Positions 46,222 through 55,782 of a stretch of 64,000 nt of DNA are shown in pieces. This DNA is from Enterococcus lemanii (lineage in GTDB: Bacteria > Bacillota > Bacilli > Lactobacillales > Enterococcaceae): positions 1 through 64,000 of the forward strand of contig NZ_JAFBFD010000009.1 in the NCBI RefSeq assembly GCF_016909125.1, in the 5' to 3' direction. The notes beneath the pieces were generated by a model. It saw only the letters and a list, made by a program, of their open reading frames with translations. It was not told the origin of the DNA and ran no database searches. How positions within the stretch are numbered: the stretch's first letter is position 1; each line of letters opens with the position of its first letter. The position numbers were made by a program, and so were the translations under genes.

Positions 46222-46728
46222 ATGTTAGAAATGATGATGGCTTTTTTTGAACAATATTTAACCCCTAAAATGGTCGTATTTTTTATTTCACTAATGCCCG
46301 TTTTGGAGTTACGTGGTGGGTTAGTGGCAGCCAGTATTTTGGGACTACCTTGGTATGAGGCGATGCCAATTGCGATTATTGGAAATTTAATCCCCGTCCC
46401 TTTTATTATTTTCTTTATTGAGAAAATTTTAACGTTCCTTGCTGAAAAAGGCCCAATAAAAAAATTAGCCAACAAAATGATTACGAAAGGCCGCGATGGT
46501 GGTCAAAAGATGATGGAGAAATATCCTGAACGATTGATGTTAGGTCTTTTCTTATTCGTAGCGATTCCATTACCAGGAACCGGTGCTTGGACAGGTTCTT
46601 TAATTGCCGCTTTACTTGGTTTACCACCAAAAAAATCATTCTTCCCAATTGCTTTTGGTGTCTTAACCGCTTCTGTGATTATGCTTTTGTTAGCATACAC
46701 CATCCCCGGCGCATTCGGATTAAAATAG
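46222..46728 (+). CDS. Small multidrug-export family protein (COG2426)
   Basis: 168-residue membrane protein with four or five helices. Family motifs LMPVLELRGGLVAASILGLP and AIPLPGTGAWTGSLIAALLG are clear. The name comes from early drug-export work and the true substrate is unclear. AAGGAGAA precedes the ATG. It lies directly after the DUF368 terminator. Confidence 0.8.
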   Translation: MLEMMMAFFEQYLTPKMVVFFISLMPVLELRGGLVAASILGLPWYEAMPIAIIGNLIPVPFIIFFIEKILTFLAEKGPIKKLANKMITKGRDGGQKMMEKYPERLMLGLFLFVAIPLPGTGAWTGSLIAALLGLPPKKSFFPIAFGVLTASVIMLLLAYTIPGAFGLK

Positions 46729-46836
46729 GTTATTTAATGAGCGTTTTGCTTCGAGTCATAACGAACGATTTTTTCAAATGGCTTTTTCATTTCAAAAAAT
46801 TGAGAGCTATGACCGAGAAGCTGCTCATTAAATACC
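46728..46836 (+). other. Long imperfect hairpin after the COG2426 gene
   Basis: GGTTATTTAATGAGC (from 46728) pairs with GCTCATTAAATACC (46823-46836), one bulge. GCTTCGAGTCATA then pairs in part with TATGACCGAGAAGC, and CAAATG with CATTT further inside. It begins at the stop codon of the gene. It has no T tract, so it is not a simple terminator; it could be a structured 3' element or a decayed repeat. Confidence 0.5.
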
Positions 46837-46881
46837 GTCTATCCAGGTTATTTTATAAGCATTCTGTTTTAAAGTATCACG

Positions 46882-46921
46882 AAAAAGCGAGCTCCCTTAA
46901 TATTTTGGGGCTCGCTTTTTT
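46882..46921. terminator. Bidirectional terminator before metF
   Basis: AAAAAGCGAGCTCC pairs with GGGGCTCGCTTTTT, one G-T pair. Confidence 0.85.
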
Positions 46922-46929
46922 TATTTTTC

Positions 46930-47790
46930 TCAAACGACTTTTGCTAACTGACAACTAAAAAGTGATTTTGTATTGGCAACAACGTGTTGAGCAACTTGGG
47001 CGTCGTTCATCGTGTATAAATGAACCCCTGCTACGTCTTGTGTCACTAAATCCACAATTTGATCAACTGCATAGGCAAGTCCTGCTTCTCGCAACGCTTG
47101 TGGGTTGTGCTCATATTTTTCTAAAATCGCTAAAAATTTTCTTGGTAATTTTGTTTGCGTTGTTTTAATTAAACGTAATGCTTGTTTACGATTTACGATG
47201 GGCATGATTCCAGCGATAATCGGTGCTTGAATATCCGCTAAAGCGCAAGCCTCCTGGAACTGATAAAAAACATCATTGTCCAAAAACAATTGCGAAATCA
47301 ATTTCTCACAACCAGCATCGACTTTTTTCTTTAGATTTTGGACATCAGCAACGCGACTGCCGGATTCCGGATGAATCTCTGGGTAACAAGCGCCACTTAG
47401 TTGAATATTAGGTGAATGATTTTTAATATAGCTTGCTAGTTCACTCGCGTATTTAAAATCCTCTTTTGGCACCATGTTCGGCAAAATATCGCCACGCAAG
47501 GCCAAAACTTGGTCAATTCCCAGTTGATTCAATTGTTGTAGTACGTCATCGACTTCTCTTTTGGTTAGATACGTCGCCGGTAGATGAGCAATCGTTGGAA
47601 TATGGAGCTCTTGATGGATATAACTCGCCACTTTGACGGTTGTTTCCGCTACTTGATTGGTACCATTGCTACAAGTGACACTAATAAATTCTGGTTCTAA
47701 TGCCTTTAATTTTGGTAAGGTGGTCATTAACTTACTCACCCCCGTTGTCGTATTTGGCGGAAAAACTTCAAAAGATAAGCCTTTTAACAT
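46930..47790 (-). CDS. metF: Methylenetetrahydrofolate reductase
   Basis: Makes 5-methyl-THF for methionine synthesis. The TIM-barrel opening SFEVFPPN holds the conserved catalytic Glu. Later come VTCSNGTNQ, LALRGDILPN and ISQLFLDNDVFYQF, all part of the FAD and folate sites. It follows metE by 3 bases (AAAGGAGTTGTAGAAA ahead of ATG) and is co-transcribed with it. Confidence 0.93.
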   Translation of the reverse strand: MLKGLSFEVFPPNTTTGVSKLMTTLPKLKALEPEFISVTCSNGTNQVAETTVKVASYIHQELHIPTIAHLPATYLTKREVDDVLQQLNQLGIDQVLALRGDILPNMVPKEDFKYASELASYIKNHSPNIQLSGACYPEIHPESGSRVADVQNLKKKVDAGCEKLISQLFLDNDVFYQFQEACALADIQAPIIAGIMPIVNRKQALRLIKTTQTKLPRKFLAILEKYEHNPQALREAGLAYAVDQIVDLVTQDVAGVHLYTMNDAQVAQHVVANTKSLFSCQLAKVV

Positions 47791-47793
47791 TTT

Positions 47794-50040
47794 CTACAAC
47801 TCCTTTCGTATCTGCTTCACTGCTTTTGTCATATTTTCTAAGCTGGCTCTTGTTTCGGAGATTCCTCTTGTTTTTAAGCCACAGTCTGGGTTTACCCAAA
47901 CTTTTGGTAATGGCACCTTCGTTAAAATCGTTTGAATTGTTTCTGTTATTTCTTCCACACTTGGCACACGTGGTGAGTGGATATCGTAGACACCCGGTCC
48001 AACTTGTGTTTTGAAGTTTTGGCGTTGTAATTCATCTAGAATTGCTAAATTCGAACGAGACGCTTCAAAGGAAATCACGTCGGCATCCATTTGATCAATC
48101 GCACGAATAATATCGGTAAATTCGCTATAACACATATGCGTATGAATTTGTGTTTTTTCTTGTACTTTACTATGAACCAAACGAAAAGCTGGGATGGCCC
48201 AATCTAAATATTCTGAGTACCAATCGGATTTTCGCAACGGTAATTTCTCACGTAAAGCTGCTTCATCAATTTGAATAATTTGAATGCCATTTTTTTCCAA
48301 ATCAAGGACTTCTTCTTGAATCGCTAAGGCTATTTGTAAAGTGGAATCTTTAATACTAATATCTTCACGTGGGAATGACCAGTTTAAAATCGTAACTGGA
48401 CCTGTTAACATCCCTTTGACAAATTGATCGGTTTGGCTTTGCGCGTAGCTCGACCACTTCACCGTAATGGCTTGTTTACGGGTCACGTCGCCCCAAATAA
48501 TTGGTGGTTTCACGCCACGAGTACCGTATGATTGAACCCAACCATTTTGACTAAATAAATAGCCTTCTAGATTTTGACCAAAATACTCGACCATGTCGTT
48601 TCGCTCAAATTCCCCATGAACAAGTACATCTAATCCGACTTCTTTTTGCCAAGTTAACCAGTCATTAATTTGATCGGCAATGTATTGGTCATATTCTGCT
48701 TGCGTAATTTCTTGGCGGTTAAATTTGGCGCGCGTTTGTTTCACTTCTTTCGTCTGTGGGAAAGAACCAATTGTTGTGGTTGGTAAAACTGGGAAATTAA
48801 AATGCGCTTTTTGCGAAATTTCTCTTTCTTCAAAAGCCGGTGTCCGTGTAAAATCAGCCTCTGTTAATTGGGCAACCCTATCGTGTAATGCTTGATTTTT
48901 TGCAAAACGTTCTTTGGTAAATAACGCTTGATTCGCTTCTAAATAAGTTTGACCTTGCTCATTTAAAATGGCATTTAATTCTAACAATTCAGTCAATTTT
49001 TCTTTAGCAAATGCAAAATGCTCTTTAATTTCTGCTGGGAAGCTTTCATTTTCAGTCGTAAAAGGCACATGGAGCAATGAGCAAGAAGTGGTTAAAACAA
49101 TTTGTTCAACGGCTAACTCTTTGATGAAAGCAAGTGTTTGCGCATAATCGTTCCGCCAAATATTTTTCCCGTTGACAACTCCCGCATACAAAATCTTATC
49201 AGCTGGGAAATTATTTTTTACTAATTCTTTATTTTTAATCCCTTCCACAAAGTCCAAACCAATCGCTTCAAACGGTAAAGCAACTAATGTGTCATAAGCA
49301 TCGCGGACATCGCCAAAATAGGTTTGTAACAAAACAGGCAAGCTTTGGTTTTCTAATAATGTCTCGTAAATCGCTTGGAATTCCGCGACTTCTTTTGCCG
49401 TTAAATCTTTTACTAAACCAGGTTCGTCGATTTGAAGATCTTTAGCGCCTAACTCAAATAACCGTGTCGCAATTTCTTTGTATGCAGCAATTAAATCTTG
49501 TATCACCTGTTCGCGATTGACCCCTTCAGAAAATTCACTAATTTGAAGTAAAGTAAATGGTCCTAAAATAACCGGACGTGTTTCGATCCCTAAGGCTTTT
49601 GCTTCTGCATACTCATCGAAAATTTTCGTACCGTTTACTTTAATTTGTGTCGTCGTTTCAATTTTTGGCACAATGTAATGGTAGTTCGTATTGAACCATT
49701 TTTTCATCGGGCGTGCTTTAATGTCGCCTTTTTCTCCTTGGTAACCACGAGCTAATGCAAAATATTTATCTAGTGTTGATAAATCAATCGTCGTTAACTC
49801 CGCTGGCACGATATTCAATAAAAACGATGTATCTAAAGTAGTATCGTAAAATGAAAAATCGTTACTTGGAATTTCATCAATCCCTTGTTCTTTAACGAGT
49901 TGCCAATGTTTTTGACGCAAATCTTTGGCAAACGCTTCTAATTCTTTCGCACTAATTTCATGACGAAAATATTTTTCCGTCGTATATTTTAATTCACGTT
50001 GCTCACCAATTCTTGGAAAGCCGATAATAGTTGTTGTCAT
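47794..50040 (-). CDS. metE: Cobalamin-independent methionine synthase
   Basis: Transfers a methyl group from 5-methyl-THF polyglutamate to homocysteine. Two barrels: N-terminal [20 protein letters not shown] and C-terminal catalytic half beginning near residue 420 ([20 protein letters not shown]). Zinc ligands are in HTHMCYSEF (His, Cys), IDEAALREK (Glu) and [10 protein letters not shown] (Cys). The 748 residues are full length. AGGAGG lies ahead of the ATG. A MET-box lies upstream. Confidence 0.95.
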   Translation of the reverse strand: MTTTIIGFPRIGEQRELKYTTEKYFRHEISAKELEAFAKDLRQKHWQLVKEQGIDEIPSNDFSFYDTTLDTSFLLNIVPAELTTIDLSTLDKYFALARGYQGEKGDIKARPMKKWFNTNYHYIVPKIETTTQIKVNGTKIFDEYAEAKALGIETRPVILGPFTLLQISEFSEGVNREQVIQDLIAAYKEIATRLFELGAKDLQIDEPGLVKDLTAKEVAEFQAIYETLLENQSLPVLLQTYFGDVRDAYDTLVALPFEAIGLDFVEGIKNKELVKNNFPADKILYAGVVNGKNIWRNDYAQTLAFIKELAVEQIVLTTSCSLLHVPFTTENESFPAEIKEHFAFAKEKLTELLELNAILNEQGQTYLEANQALFTKERFAKNQALHDRVAQLTEADFTRTPAFEEREISQKAHFNFPVLPTTTIGSFPQTKEVKQTRAKFNRQEITQAEYDQYIADQINDWLTWQKEVGLDVLVHGEFERNDMVEYFGQNLEGYLFSQNGWVQSYGTRGVKPPIIWGDVTRKQAITVKWSSYAQSQTDQFVKGMLTGPVTILNWSFPREDISIKDSTLQIALAIQEEVLDLEKNGIQIIQIDEAALREKLPLRKSDWYSEYLDWAIPAFRLVHSKVQEKTQIHTHMCYSEFTDIIRAIDQMDADVISFEASRSNLAILDELQRQNFKTQVGPGVYDIHSPRVPSVEEITETIQTILTKVPLPKVWVNPDCGLKTRGISETRASLENMTKAVKQIRKEL

Positions 50041-50124
50041 AAGCCATTTCCTCCTGCATCTTTGTTAAGTAATAAACTACCATGTTTTCTTTGTTTGCGA
50101 TAATTCAAAAAAACAAGAACCAGT

Positions 50125-50141
50125 TATAGCTTTAAACTATA
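50125..50141. promoter_or_regulatory. MET-box
   Basis: TATAGCTTTAAACTATA differs at one position from the MET-box TATAGTTTNAAACTATA known for the streptococcal LysR-type regulator MtaR. It lies 85 bases upstream of metE, between metE and the divergent LysR gene. Confidence 0.8.
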
Positions 50142-50221
50142 CCCCTATGTTATACTAAAAAGAATCATTTGAAGTTCAGCCTGCGATTGGTTAGTGAAGG
50201 AATAAAAAAAGGAGTGATTCG

Positions 50222-51154
50222 GTGCGTTTAGAACAATTGATTTATTTAGAAAAAATTATTGAAAAAGGTTCCATCAACGAGGCGGCCAAAGATTTGTATT
50301 TGTCGCAACCTAGTTTATCAAATGCCATGAAAGAACTTGAAAGCGAGATGGGGATCCAGCTCTTGTTACGGAATCCGCGAGGGGTTAGTTTAACTGAGCA
50401 AGGACGCGAATTTTTAGCTTATAGTCGCCAAATTCTAGATCAAGTCAACCTCTTAGAAGAAAAATACAAAGACATTCGCCCGCGAAAACAAGCTTTTTCA
50501 GTTTCTGCCCAACACTATGCTTTTGTCGTGCATGCCTTTGTAGAGCTTATTCGCACGGTTGATACAGAAGAATATAGCTTTACTTTGCGTGAAACAGAAA
50601 CAGAAAATATTTTTGATGATTTAGCGAGCTTTCGTAGTGAATTAGGGATTTTGTATTTGAATTCTTTCAATCATCAAGTCATGACCAAGTTATTTAAAGA
50701 AAAAAATTTAACATTCACTCCTTTATTTGATGCACAACCACATGTGTTTGTCAGTCGAGAGAATCCTTTAACGAAAAAAAAATCACTCACTCTAGAAGAT
50801 TTGGAAGACTATCCTTATCTTTCTTATGAACAAGGCGAAAACAATTCTTTTTATTTCTCGGAAGAAATTTTAAGTACTTGGGACCGGAAAATGAACATTA
50901 AAGTCAGTGATCGCGCAACGATTTTCAACTTAATGGTCGGTTTAAATGGCTACACTATCAGCTCGGGCATTATTAGTAGCGAGTTAAACGATGACAAAAT
51001 TGTTGCCATCCCACTTGAATACGAAGACACGATTACCCTTGGTTGGTTAAAACAAAACCAGCGCGAACTAAGCCCGATTGCTCGTTCTTATTTAACCATG
51101 CTGAAAAACCATATTCGTGGCTATGGGTTTGAGATTTATCCGGAAAAAGAGTAG
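50222..51154 (+). CDS. LysR-family methionine regulator (MtaR-like)
   Basis: 310-residue LysR-type regulator. Helix-turn-helix GSINEAAKDLYLSQPSLSNA at about residues 16-35. The effector domain begins near 95 and lacks membrane segments. It starts with GTG at 50222 behind AAAGGAG. Its position divergent from metE-metF, with a MET-box between, points to control of methionine synthesis in the manner of MtaR; the cofactor in such systems is O-acetyl-serine or homocysteine-like and cannot be told here. Confidence 0.82.
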   Translation: MRLEQLIYLEKIIEKGSINEAAKDLYLSQPSLSNAMKELESEMGIQLLLRNPRGVSLTEQGREFLAYSRQILDQVNLLEEKYKDIRPRKQAFSVSAQHYAFVVHAFVELIRTVDTEEYSFTLRETETENIFDDLASFRSELGILYLNSFNHQVMTKLFKEKNLTFTPLFDAQPHVFVSRENPLTKKKSLTLEDLEDYPYLSYEQGENNSFYFSEEILSTWDRKMNIKVSDRATIFNLMVGLNGYTISSGIISSELNDDKIVAIPLEYEDTITLGWLKQNQRELSPIARSYLTMLKNHIRGYGFEIYPEKE

Positions 51155-51183
51155 GCAAGAGATTATTTAATGTCGGCAAATGA

Positions 51184-51487
51184 AGGATTTTCTTGAATTT
51201 GCATCACGGTTTCTTCATCACTGAAGCCATATTCTTTTTGAATGAGTAAGGCACCTAAAGCTATTCGTAAAAGTTGTGTAACATTGCTTTTTAACTAACA
51301 GGTTGCTCAAAATCTGCAAAAATAGGTGGCGTGTAAATTTTTGATTTATATATTAGAAACCTCCAACATTGATCAAAGTGCACGATTTTCCGTGTTCTAC
51401 CGTTAAAAATCTTGCACTTGTTCTATAAAATATCGAGGTCAAATATCGCTGTTTCCATGTTTTTTATTGAATCGGTAGACAATAAAT
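51184..51487 (-). pseudogene. Left-end remnant of an IS5/IS1182-type element, copy 3
   Basis: Leader hairpin AAGTGCACGATTTT (51376-51389) with AAAATCTTGCACTT (51406-51419), GGAGG, then ATA in place of the start ATG and YKSKIYTPPIFADFEQPVS. After an internal deletion it reads LLRIALGALLIQKEYGFSDE, then ETVMQIQENPSFADIK and a stop. The lost start codon, deletion and truncation make it dead. Confidence 0.78.
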
Positions 51488-51651
51488 AGCTCAAAATAAA
51501 TGGCGTTTTACTGTGGTTCTTATTTAAAATTTATATAACGGAATGAAATTTTTTCCTTTCTTAACATCGTTTCAATAATAAGAAAAAGAAGTATTTTTTT
51601 GTAACTTGCTTAGAAGTCTGTTACAGAATTGTGTTCATTCTCAACTTTTAG

Positions 51652-51702
51652 CACACGAAAAAAGCGAGCATATGAACGCTCACTTTTTTCGTGTGTTTTT
51701 TA
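51652..51702. terminator. Strong hairpin terminator
   Basis: CACACGAAAAAAGCGAGC pairs with GCTCACTTTTTTCGTGTG (one mismatch) and TTTTTTAC follows on the plus strand. From here to 51868 nothing else is recognised. Confidence 0.8.
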
Positions 51703-51868
51703 CTAATTTACATCAAAACTTGGGAAAGAAACAGAAATAAGAGCCATCCCTTATTTACAAACAAGCAGCGTGAAAAAAACATTTTTTTATTTTCAGTTAG
51801 ATAATTATTTTTAATTTAGCGTAATGATATTAAGGATGGTATTGGTTAATTTCCTCTATCAATAATTA

Positions 51869-53095
51869 TTACTGTTTTGCTGAGCCATTTCCATGTCCTG
51901 GGCTATAGTTCGCTGCCTCTTCAATAGTAATTAGTCGAAAATTGTTAGGTTTTTTTACTTGACCATACGTTAAGCGGCTTGATTCTTTTAAAAATTTATA
52001 ACCTGCAGGGGCTTGATACCAATCTCCAACTAATCGTAACTCCCCAGGTCCGGAAGCTTTTTCCGCTTCTAGTGCCGCTTGCCTCTCAGCCGCAGCTTGC
52101 TGTTGGGCTTTTTCTTCCAATCGTTTTGTACTATTATTTGAATATTCATCATAATTTTTCTTTAACTCTTGATAATTTATTGCTAGGTTCCCTGGTTGGT
52201 ACTCTGTTAGATTTAATGAATTTGTGAGTAATAAACTTGTTGTTTTCAAAGTTTCTTTTTCTATTGTAGATAACTCACCTGTGCTAAGCAGTGTATTTAC
52301 TGAATCGATCAAAGCTAATGACTGATCTTCATTATCTGTAAAATCTCTTTCTATTTTTTCTTGTTTTTCACTTATCTGATTAATTAACTTTTGTGAAGTT
52401 TCTCTTCTCTTAATTACTATCTCAATATCATTGGCGTTTTCAAAAAACTGAGAACTTTCATTTTGATCTGTTTCCAAAAGATTTTTATCTTCTTTTGATA
52501 CATATTTTCTACTAAGCAATGCACTTGATTCAATATTTAGGTCTTTTAATTCATCAATAGCAGAAATCATTTGTTGTTGTTTAATCGATATTCCTTGAAA
52601 TAAATTATGAATTTTCTTTTCTAAATTTCGAATTGGCTTTACTTTATCTGTTGATTTTAGATTATTGACTTCTTGCTTTACATCTGGAATATTTTGTTTA
52701 TCTTCTAAAAGAACATATGCTTCTTCACTCTTTTTTTCTAAAGTTGTAAACTCCTTTAATAGTAGTGAATATTCTTTTTGAGCAGTTTTCGCTTCAGCTA
52801 ATAAATTTCTTTCTTCTACTTCGGAAAGATGTTGTTTTTCTGTTTCAATTAGTTTGTTTAGCGCTTTTCGGTTTTGTTTTTTCTCGACTAATTCAAAATT
52901 ATTTAATTCTCTTGTTAGTAATTTGGAATCTTCTGAAGAAATAAATTCTGATTTTAATGTCTCATTTATTCTAACAACTTGCTTAGTTTGTTGCGTATAT
53001 ATTTCTTGATAAGCATTTTCATTTGCTTTTGTTGCGAAAATCCCAGCAGTTGAAAAAGCTAATACTATCCCTATTAATTCGCGTCTAATTCTCAT
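51869..53095 (-). CDS. Exported coiled-coil protein of unknown function
   Basis: 408 residues, not recognised. An N-terminal hydrophobic segment (ELIGIVLAFSTAGIFATKA) looks like a signal peptide or anchor. About 300 residues of charged heptad-rich helix follow (KLIETEKQHLSEVEERNLL is one stretch), then an Ala/Glu/Gln-rich run (EEKAQQQAAAERQAALEAEK). A compact C-terminal part has GELRLVGDWYQAPAGYKFLK and ends YSPGHGNGSAKQ. AGGAGGAGGGGG lies ahead of the ATG. It is more AT-rich than its neighbours and is translated after the small membrane gene. Confidence 0.6.
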   Translation of the reverse strand: MRIRRELIGIVLAFSTAGIFATKANENAYQEIYTQQTKQVVRINETLKSEFISSEDSKLLTRELNNFELVEKKQNRKALNKLIETEKQHLSEVEERNLLAEAKTAQKEYSLLLKEFTTLEKKSEEAYVLLEDKQNIPDVKQEVNNLKSTDKVKPIRNLEKKIHNLFQGISIKQQQMISAIDELKDLNIESSALLSRKYVSKEDKNLLETDQNESSQFFENANDIEIVIKRRETSQKLINQISEKQEKIERDFTDNEDQSLALIDSVNTLLSTGELSTIEKETLKTTSLLLTNSLNLTEYQPGNLAINYQELKKNYDEYSNNSTKRLEEKAQQQAAAERQAALEAEKASGPGELRLVGDWYQAPAGYKFLKESSRLTYGQVKKPNNFRLITIEEAANYSPGHGNGSAKQ

Positions 53096-53113
53096 TTCCC
53101 CCTCCTCCTAATG

Positions 53114-53626
53114 CTAAATTAAATCTTTCTTCCGTTTCTCAATTGATTCTCTATACCAATCTAAAGATAATTCGATATTTTGGTCATGTCGTTCATCTAA
53201 TGTTAAAAATTCATAATAATTGATAATTTCTTGAATAATTCTATGGATTTCATTTTTAGATTTTTCAACATTCCAATTTTCGCCATCAGTTAAACGATTC
53301 CAAATTTCAGTTGATTCTTGTTTAAAATAACTATCTAATTGATAATCAATAAAAAAGACTAGCTCCTTATTATCAGATATTTCCTCATTATTTTTTAAAA
53401 AATTTAATAATTTTTGATAATTTTTACTCTCAACTCGTATTTTATAAGCATAATAACAACTTACTAACATACCTATAAAATAAATAAAAATTGGTTCTAT
53501 TCGAAATAAATCTAGCCATACAAAACAACTAGTAATAACTAAAATTAAAAGTGAAAAGAAGATTACCTTTAACTCATAACGTTTGTGTTTCTGATACAAA
53601 GATAAAATATAATAATACTCACTCAT
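53114..53626 (-). CDS. Two-helix membrane protein of unknown function
   Basis: 170 residues, not recognised. Helices at about 20-40 (VIFFSLLILVITSCFVWLDL) and 45-62 (IFIYFIGMLVSCYYAYKI) are followed by an acidic cytoplasmic-type helical domain (NYQKLLNFLKNNEEISDNKE; NEIHRIIQEIINYYEF). It is strongly AT-rich. It is first in a two-gene unit with the exported coiled-coil protein (18-base gap) and is preceded by a perfect inverted repeat at 53707-53752. Confidence 0.55.
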   Translation of the reverse strand: MSEYYYILSLYQKHKRYELKVIFFSLLILVITSCFVWLDLFRIEPIFIYFIGMLVSCYYAYKIRVESKNYQKLLNFLKNNEEISDNKELVFFIDYQLDSYFKQESTEIWNRLTDGENWNVEKSKNEIHRIIQEIINYYEFLTLDERHDQNIELSLDWYRESIEKRKKDLI

Positions 53627-53706
53627 ATAATAAAATCTCCTCTTTTGTTTATGACTTCAAGTAATCATAACTTGGATATAAACAAAAAACAATCCTATAA
53701 AATTCC

Positions 53707-53752
53707 GTAACTATTATACTACATTCTATCATTTTAGTAGTATAATAGTTAC
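53707..53752. repeat. Perfect 16-bp inverted repeat upstream of the AT-rich module
   Basis: GTAACTATTATACTAC (53707-53722) and GTAGTATAATAGTTAC (53737-53752) are exact complements around 14 bases. Each arm contains TATAAT on its own strand, so it may be an operator across the promoter, or an old element end. Confidence 0.65.
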
Positions 53753-53760
53753 AAAATAAC

Positions 53761-53806
53761 GACTCCCCATGAAATTAAAAAAGTAATTTCATGAGGAGTT
53801 TTTTAA
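53761..53806. terminator. Terminator at the end of the trp operon
   Basis: ACTCCCCATGAAATT pairs with AATTTCATGAGGAGT. The T run is on the plus strand (TTTTTTAATT); the minus-strand tail CGTTATTTTG is weaker. Confidence 0.65.
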
Positions 53807-54582
53807 TTATTCTTTTTCCCGGTCAACTCAGCCACTAACTGACTGGTTGTTTCTTGTTTTTCTTGTGCCAAAGAGGCGACAATTTTTGAACCAACAATTA
53901 CGCCATCACAAGCGGCATTAAAACGTTCGACTTGTGCGCGGTTTGAGACGCCGAATCCAGCTAAGACAGGGATGGGACTTTGATCAGCGATATAAGCCAA
54001 ATGCGTATCTAGTTGTGCTTGGAAAGCTTGATCAATTCCTGTTGTCCCGTTCACTGTCACGGCATAAATGAAGCCTTCACCGACTGCAAGTAAATCTTTC
54101 ATCCGTTCTTTTGTACTTGTCAAACTCACTAGTTGAATGACCGCTAAGTCACTTTCAGCTAGTCGCGGTAAGATGAAATCACGATGTTCATAGGGAATAT
54201 CCGGGACAATTAGCCCTTTGACGTCGGTTGATTCTAAGTCTTTCACAAGTTGATCAAAGCCATAGTGAAAGAATGAATTGGCATACCCCATCAAAATAAT
54301 TGGAACTGGTGAATGAATGTTTTCCAAAGTGGCGACGATTTTTTTGAAAGTAACGCCTTTTTTAAAAGCATTTAACGCCGCTTTTTGAATAACAGGACCA
54401 TCCGCAACGGGATCGGAAAATGGAATACCTAATTCAATAGCTGTTGCGCCATTTTCAGCCAACAATTGAATTTCAGCTTCTAATTGGTCTAAACCATTGC
54501 CTCCTGCCACAATATAAGGAACAAAGATTTTTTCCCCTGCGTCTTTTTTTTGTTTTAAATAAGCGGTTAAACTTTTTTCCAT
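53803..54582 (-). CDS. trpA: Tryptophan synthase alpha subunit
   Basis: Cleaves indole-3-glycerol phosphate to indole, which passes to TrpB. The catalytic Asp is in LIVPDIPYEHRD, the conserved Glu in ATAIELGIPFSDPVADGPVIQ, and the phosphate site is in VLAGFGVSN. ATG at 54582 (MEKSLTAYLK) was chosen because it overlaps the trpB end (TAGGATG) and has AAGGGG ahead; the longer frame runs inside trpB. Confidence 0.94.
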   Translation of the reverse strand: MEKSLTAYLKQKKDAGEKIFVPYIVAGGNGLDQLEAEIQLLAENGATAIELGIPFSDPVADGPVIQKAALNAFKKGVTFKKIVATLENIHSPVPIILMGYANSFFHYGFDQLVKDLESTDVKGLIVPDIPYEHRDFILPRLAESDLAVIQLVSLTSTKERMKDLLAVGEGFIYAVTVNGTTGIDQAFQAQLDTHLAYIADQSPIPVLAGFGVSNRAQVERFNAACDGVIVGSKIVASLAQEKQETTSQLVAELTGKKNN

Positions 54583-54583
54583 C

Positions 54584-55777
54584 CTATTTATCCCCTTCCA
54601 TGCGTTCTTTGATTTGGACCACGTCTTTATCGCCACGGCCTGATAAACAAACGACAATACTTTGATCTGGTCGCATTGTTGGCGCCAATTTTACTACTTG
54701 CGCTAACGCATGCGAGCTTTCTAGGGCGGGGATAATTCCTTCTACTCGTGATAACAAGTGAAATGCAGCCACGGCTTCTTCATCCGTTACCGCCACATAA
54801 GTCGCACGTTTAATTGCCGCTAAATGGGAGTGTTCCGGGCCGACTCCAGGGTAATCCAGTCCTGCAGAAATGGAGTAAGGTTCAATCACTTGACCATCTT
54901 CATCTTGTAGCAAGTGCATCCGCGCACCATGTAAATAACCGACTTCGCCTTTTGTTAAAGTCGCGGCGTGCTCGTTTGTCTCCACACCTAAACCAGCTGC
55001 TTCGACGCCGATTAACTGCACTTCTTCATCTTGAACAAAAGGTGAAAAAATCCCAATTGCATTACTACCGCCACCAATACAAGCCATTACGACATCGGGT
55101 AATCGTCCTTCTTTTTCTAAAATTTGGCGACGTGCTTCTGTTCCAATCACACTTTGAAAATCGCGGACCATTTCTGGGTAAGGATGCGGACCTAGGGCTG
55201 AACCAATAATATAATGGGTGTCTTCAATATTAGCGACCCAGTATCGTAATGCTTCATTCACGGCATCTTTTAAGGTATGATTCCCTGAATAAACACTTTC
55301 AACTTTGGCGCCGAGTAACTCCATCCGAAAGACATTTAACGCTTGACGCTTCACATCTAGTGCTCCCATAAAAACAAGACATTCCATCCCAAACAAAGCT
55401 GCGGCCGTCGCTGTTGCCACGCCATGTTGACCGGCGCCGGTTTCTGCAATAATTTTCTTTTTCCCCATTTTCTTAGCTAATAAAACTTGCCCGAGTGCAT
55501 TATTAATTTTGTGCGCCCCTGTATGATTTAAATCTTCACGTTTTAAATAAATTTTGGCGCCACCGAGTTTTTCACTTAAGGCTTTGGCATAATAAAGTGG
55601 GGTTTCACGTCCAACATAATCTTTCAAGTAATTAGCTAGTTCTTCCCGAAAATCCTCGTCATTTTTTGATTCCTCATAAGCTTGTGTCAGTTCTTTTACT
55701 GCATGCATTAGGGTTTCAGGCACAAATTGTCCACCAAATTCGCCGTAAAAGCCTTTTTCGTCTGGTTGTTGATACAT
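54584..55777 (-). CDS. trpB: Tryptophan synthase beta subunit
   Basis: PLP enzyme that joins indole and serine. The PLP-lysine is in [20 protein letters not shown], the glycine loop [10 protein letters not shown], and the catalytic Glu in [31 protein letters not shown] lies ahead of the ATG. The 397 residues are standard. Confidence 0.95.
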   Translation of the reverse strand: MYQQPDEKGFYGEFGGQFVPETLMHAVKELTQAYEESKNDEDFREELANYLKDYVGRETPLYYAKALSEKLGGAKIYLKREDLNHTGAHKINNALGQVLLAKKMGKKKIIAETGAGQHGVATATAAALFGMECLVFMGALDVKRQALNVFRMELLGAKVESVYSGNHTLKDAVNEALRYWVANIEDTHYIIGSALGPHPYPEMVRDFQSVIGTEARRQILEKEGRLPDVVMACIGGGSNAIGIFSPFVQDEEVQLIGVEAAGLGVETNEHAATLTKGEVGYLHGARMHLLQDEDGQVIEPYSISAGLDYPGVGPEHSHLAAIKRATYVAVTDEEAVAAFHLLSRVEGIIPALESSHALAQVVKLAPTMRPDQSIVVCLSGRGDKDVVQIKERMEGDK

Positions 55778-55782
55778 ATTAC

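Noticed and set aside
46587-46958. 123-codon frame over the end of the export-family gene
   Set aside because: Crosses the gene end, a long hairpin and a terminator; no ribosome site.
54814-55209. 131-codon frame antisense to trpB
   Set aside because: Leu/Arg/His-rich antisense frame inside a clearly conserved gene.
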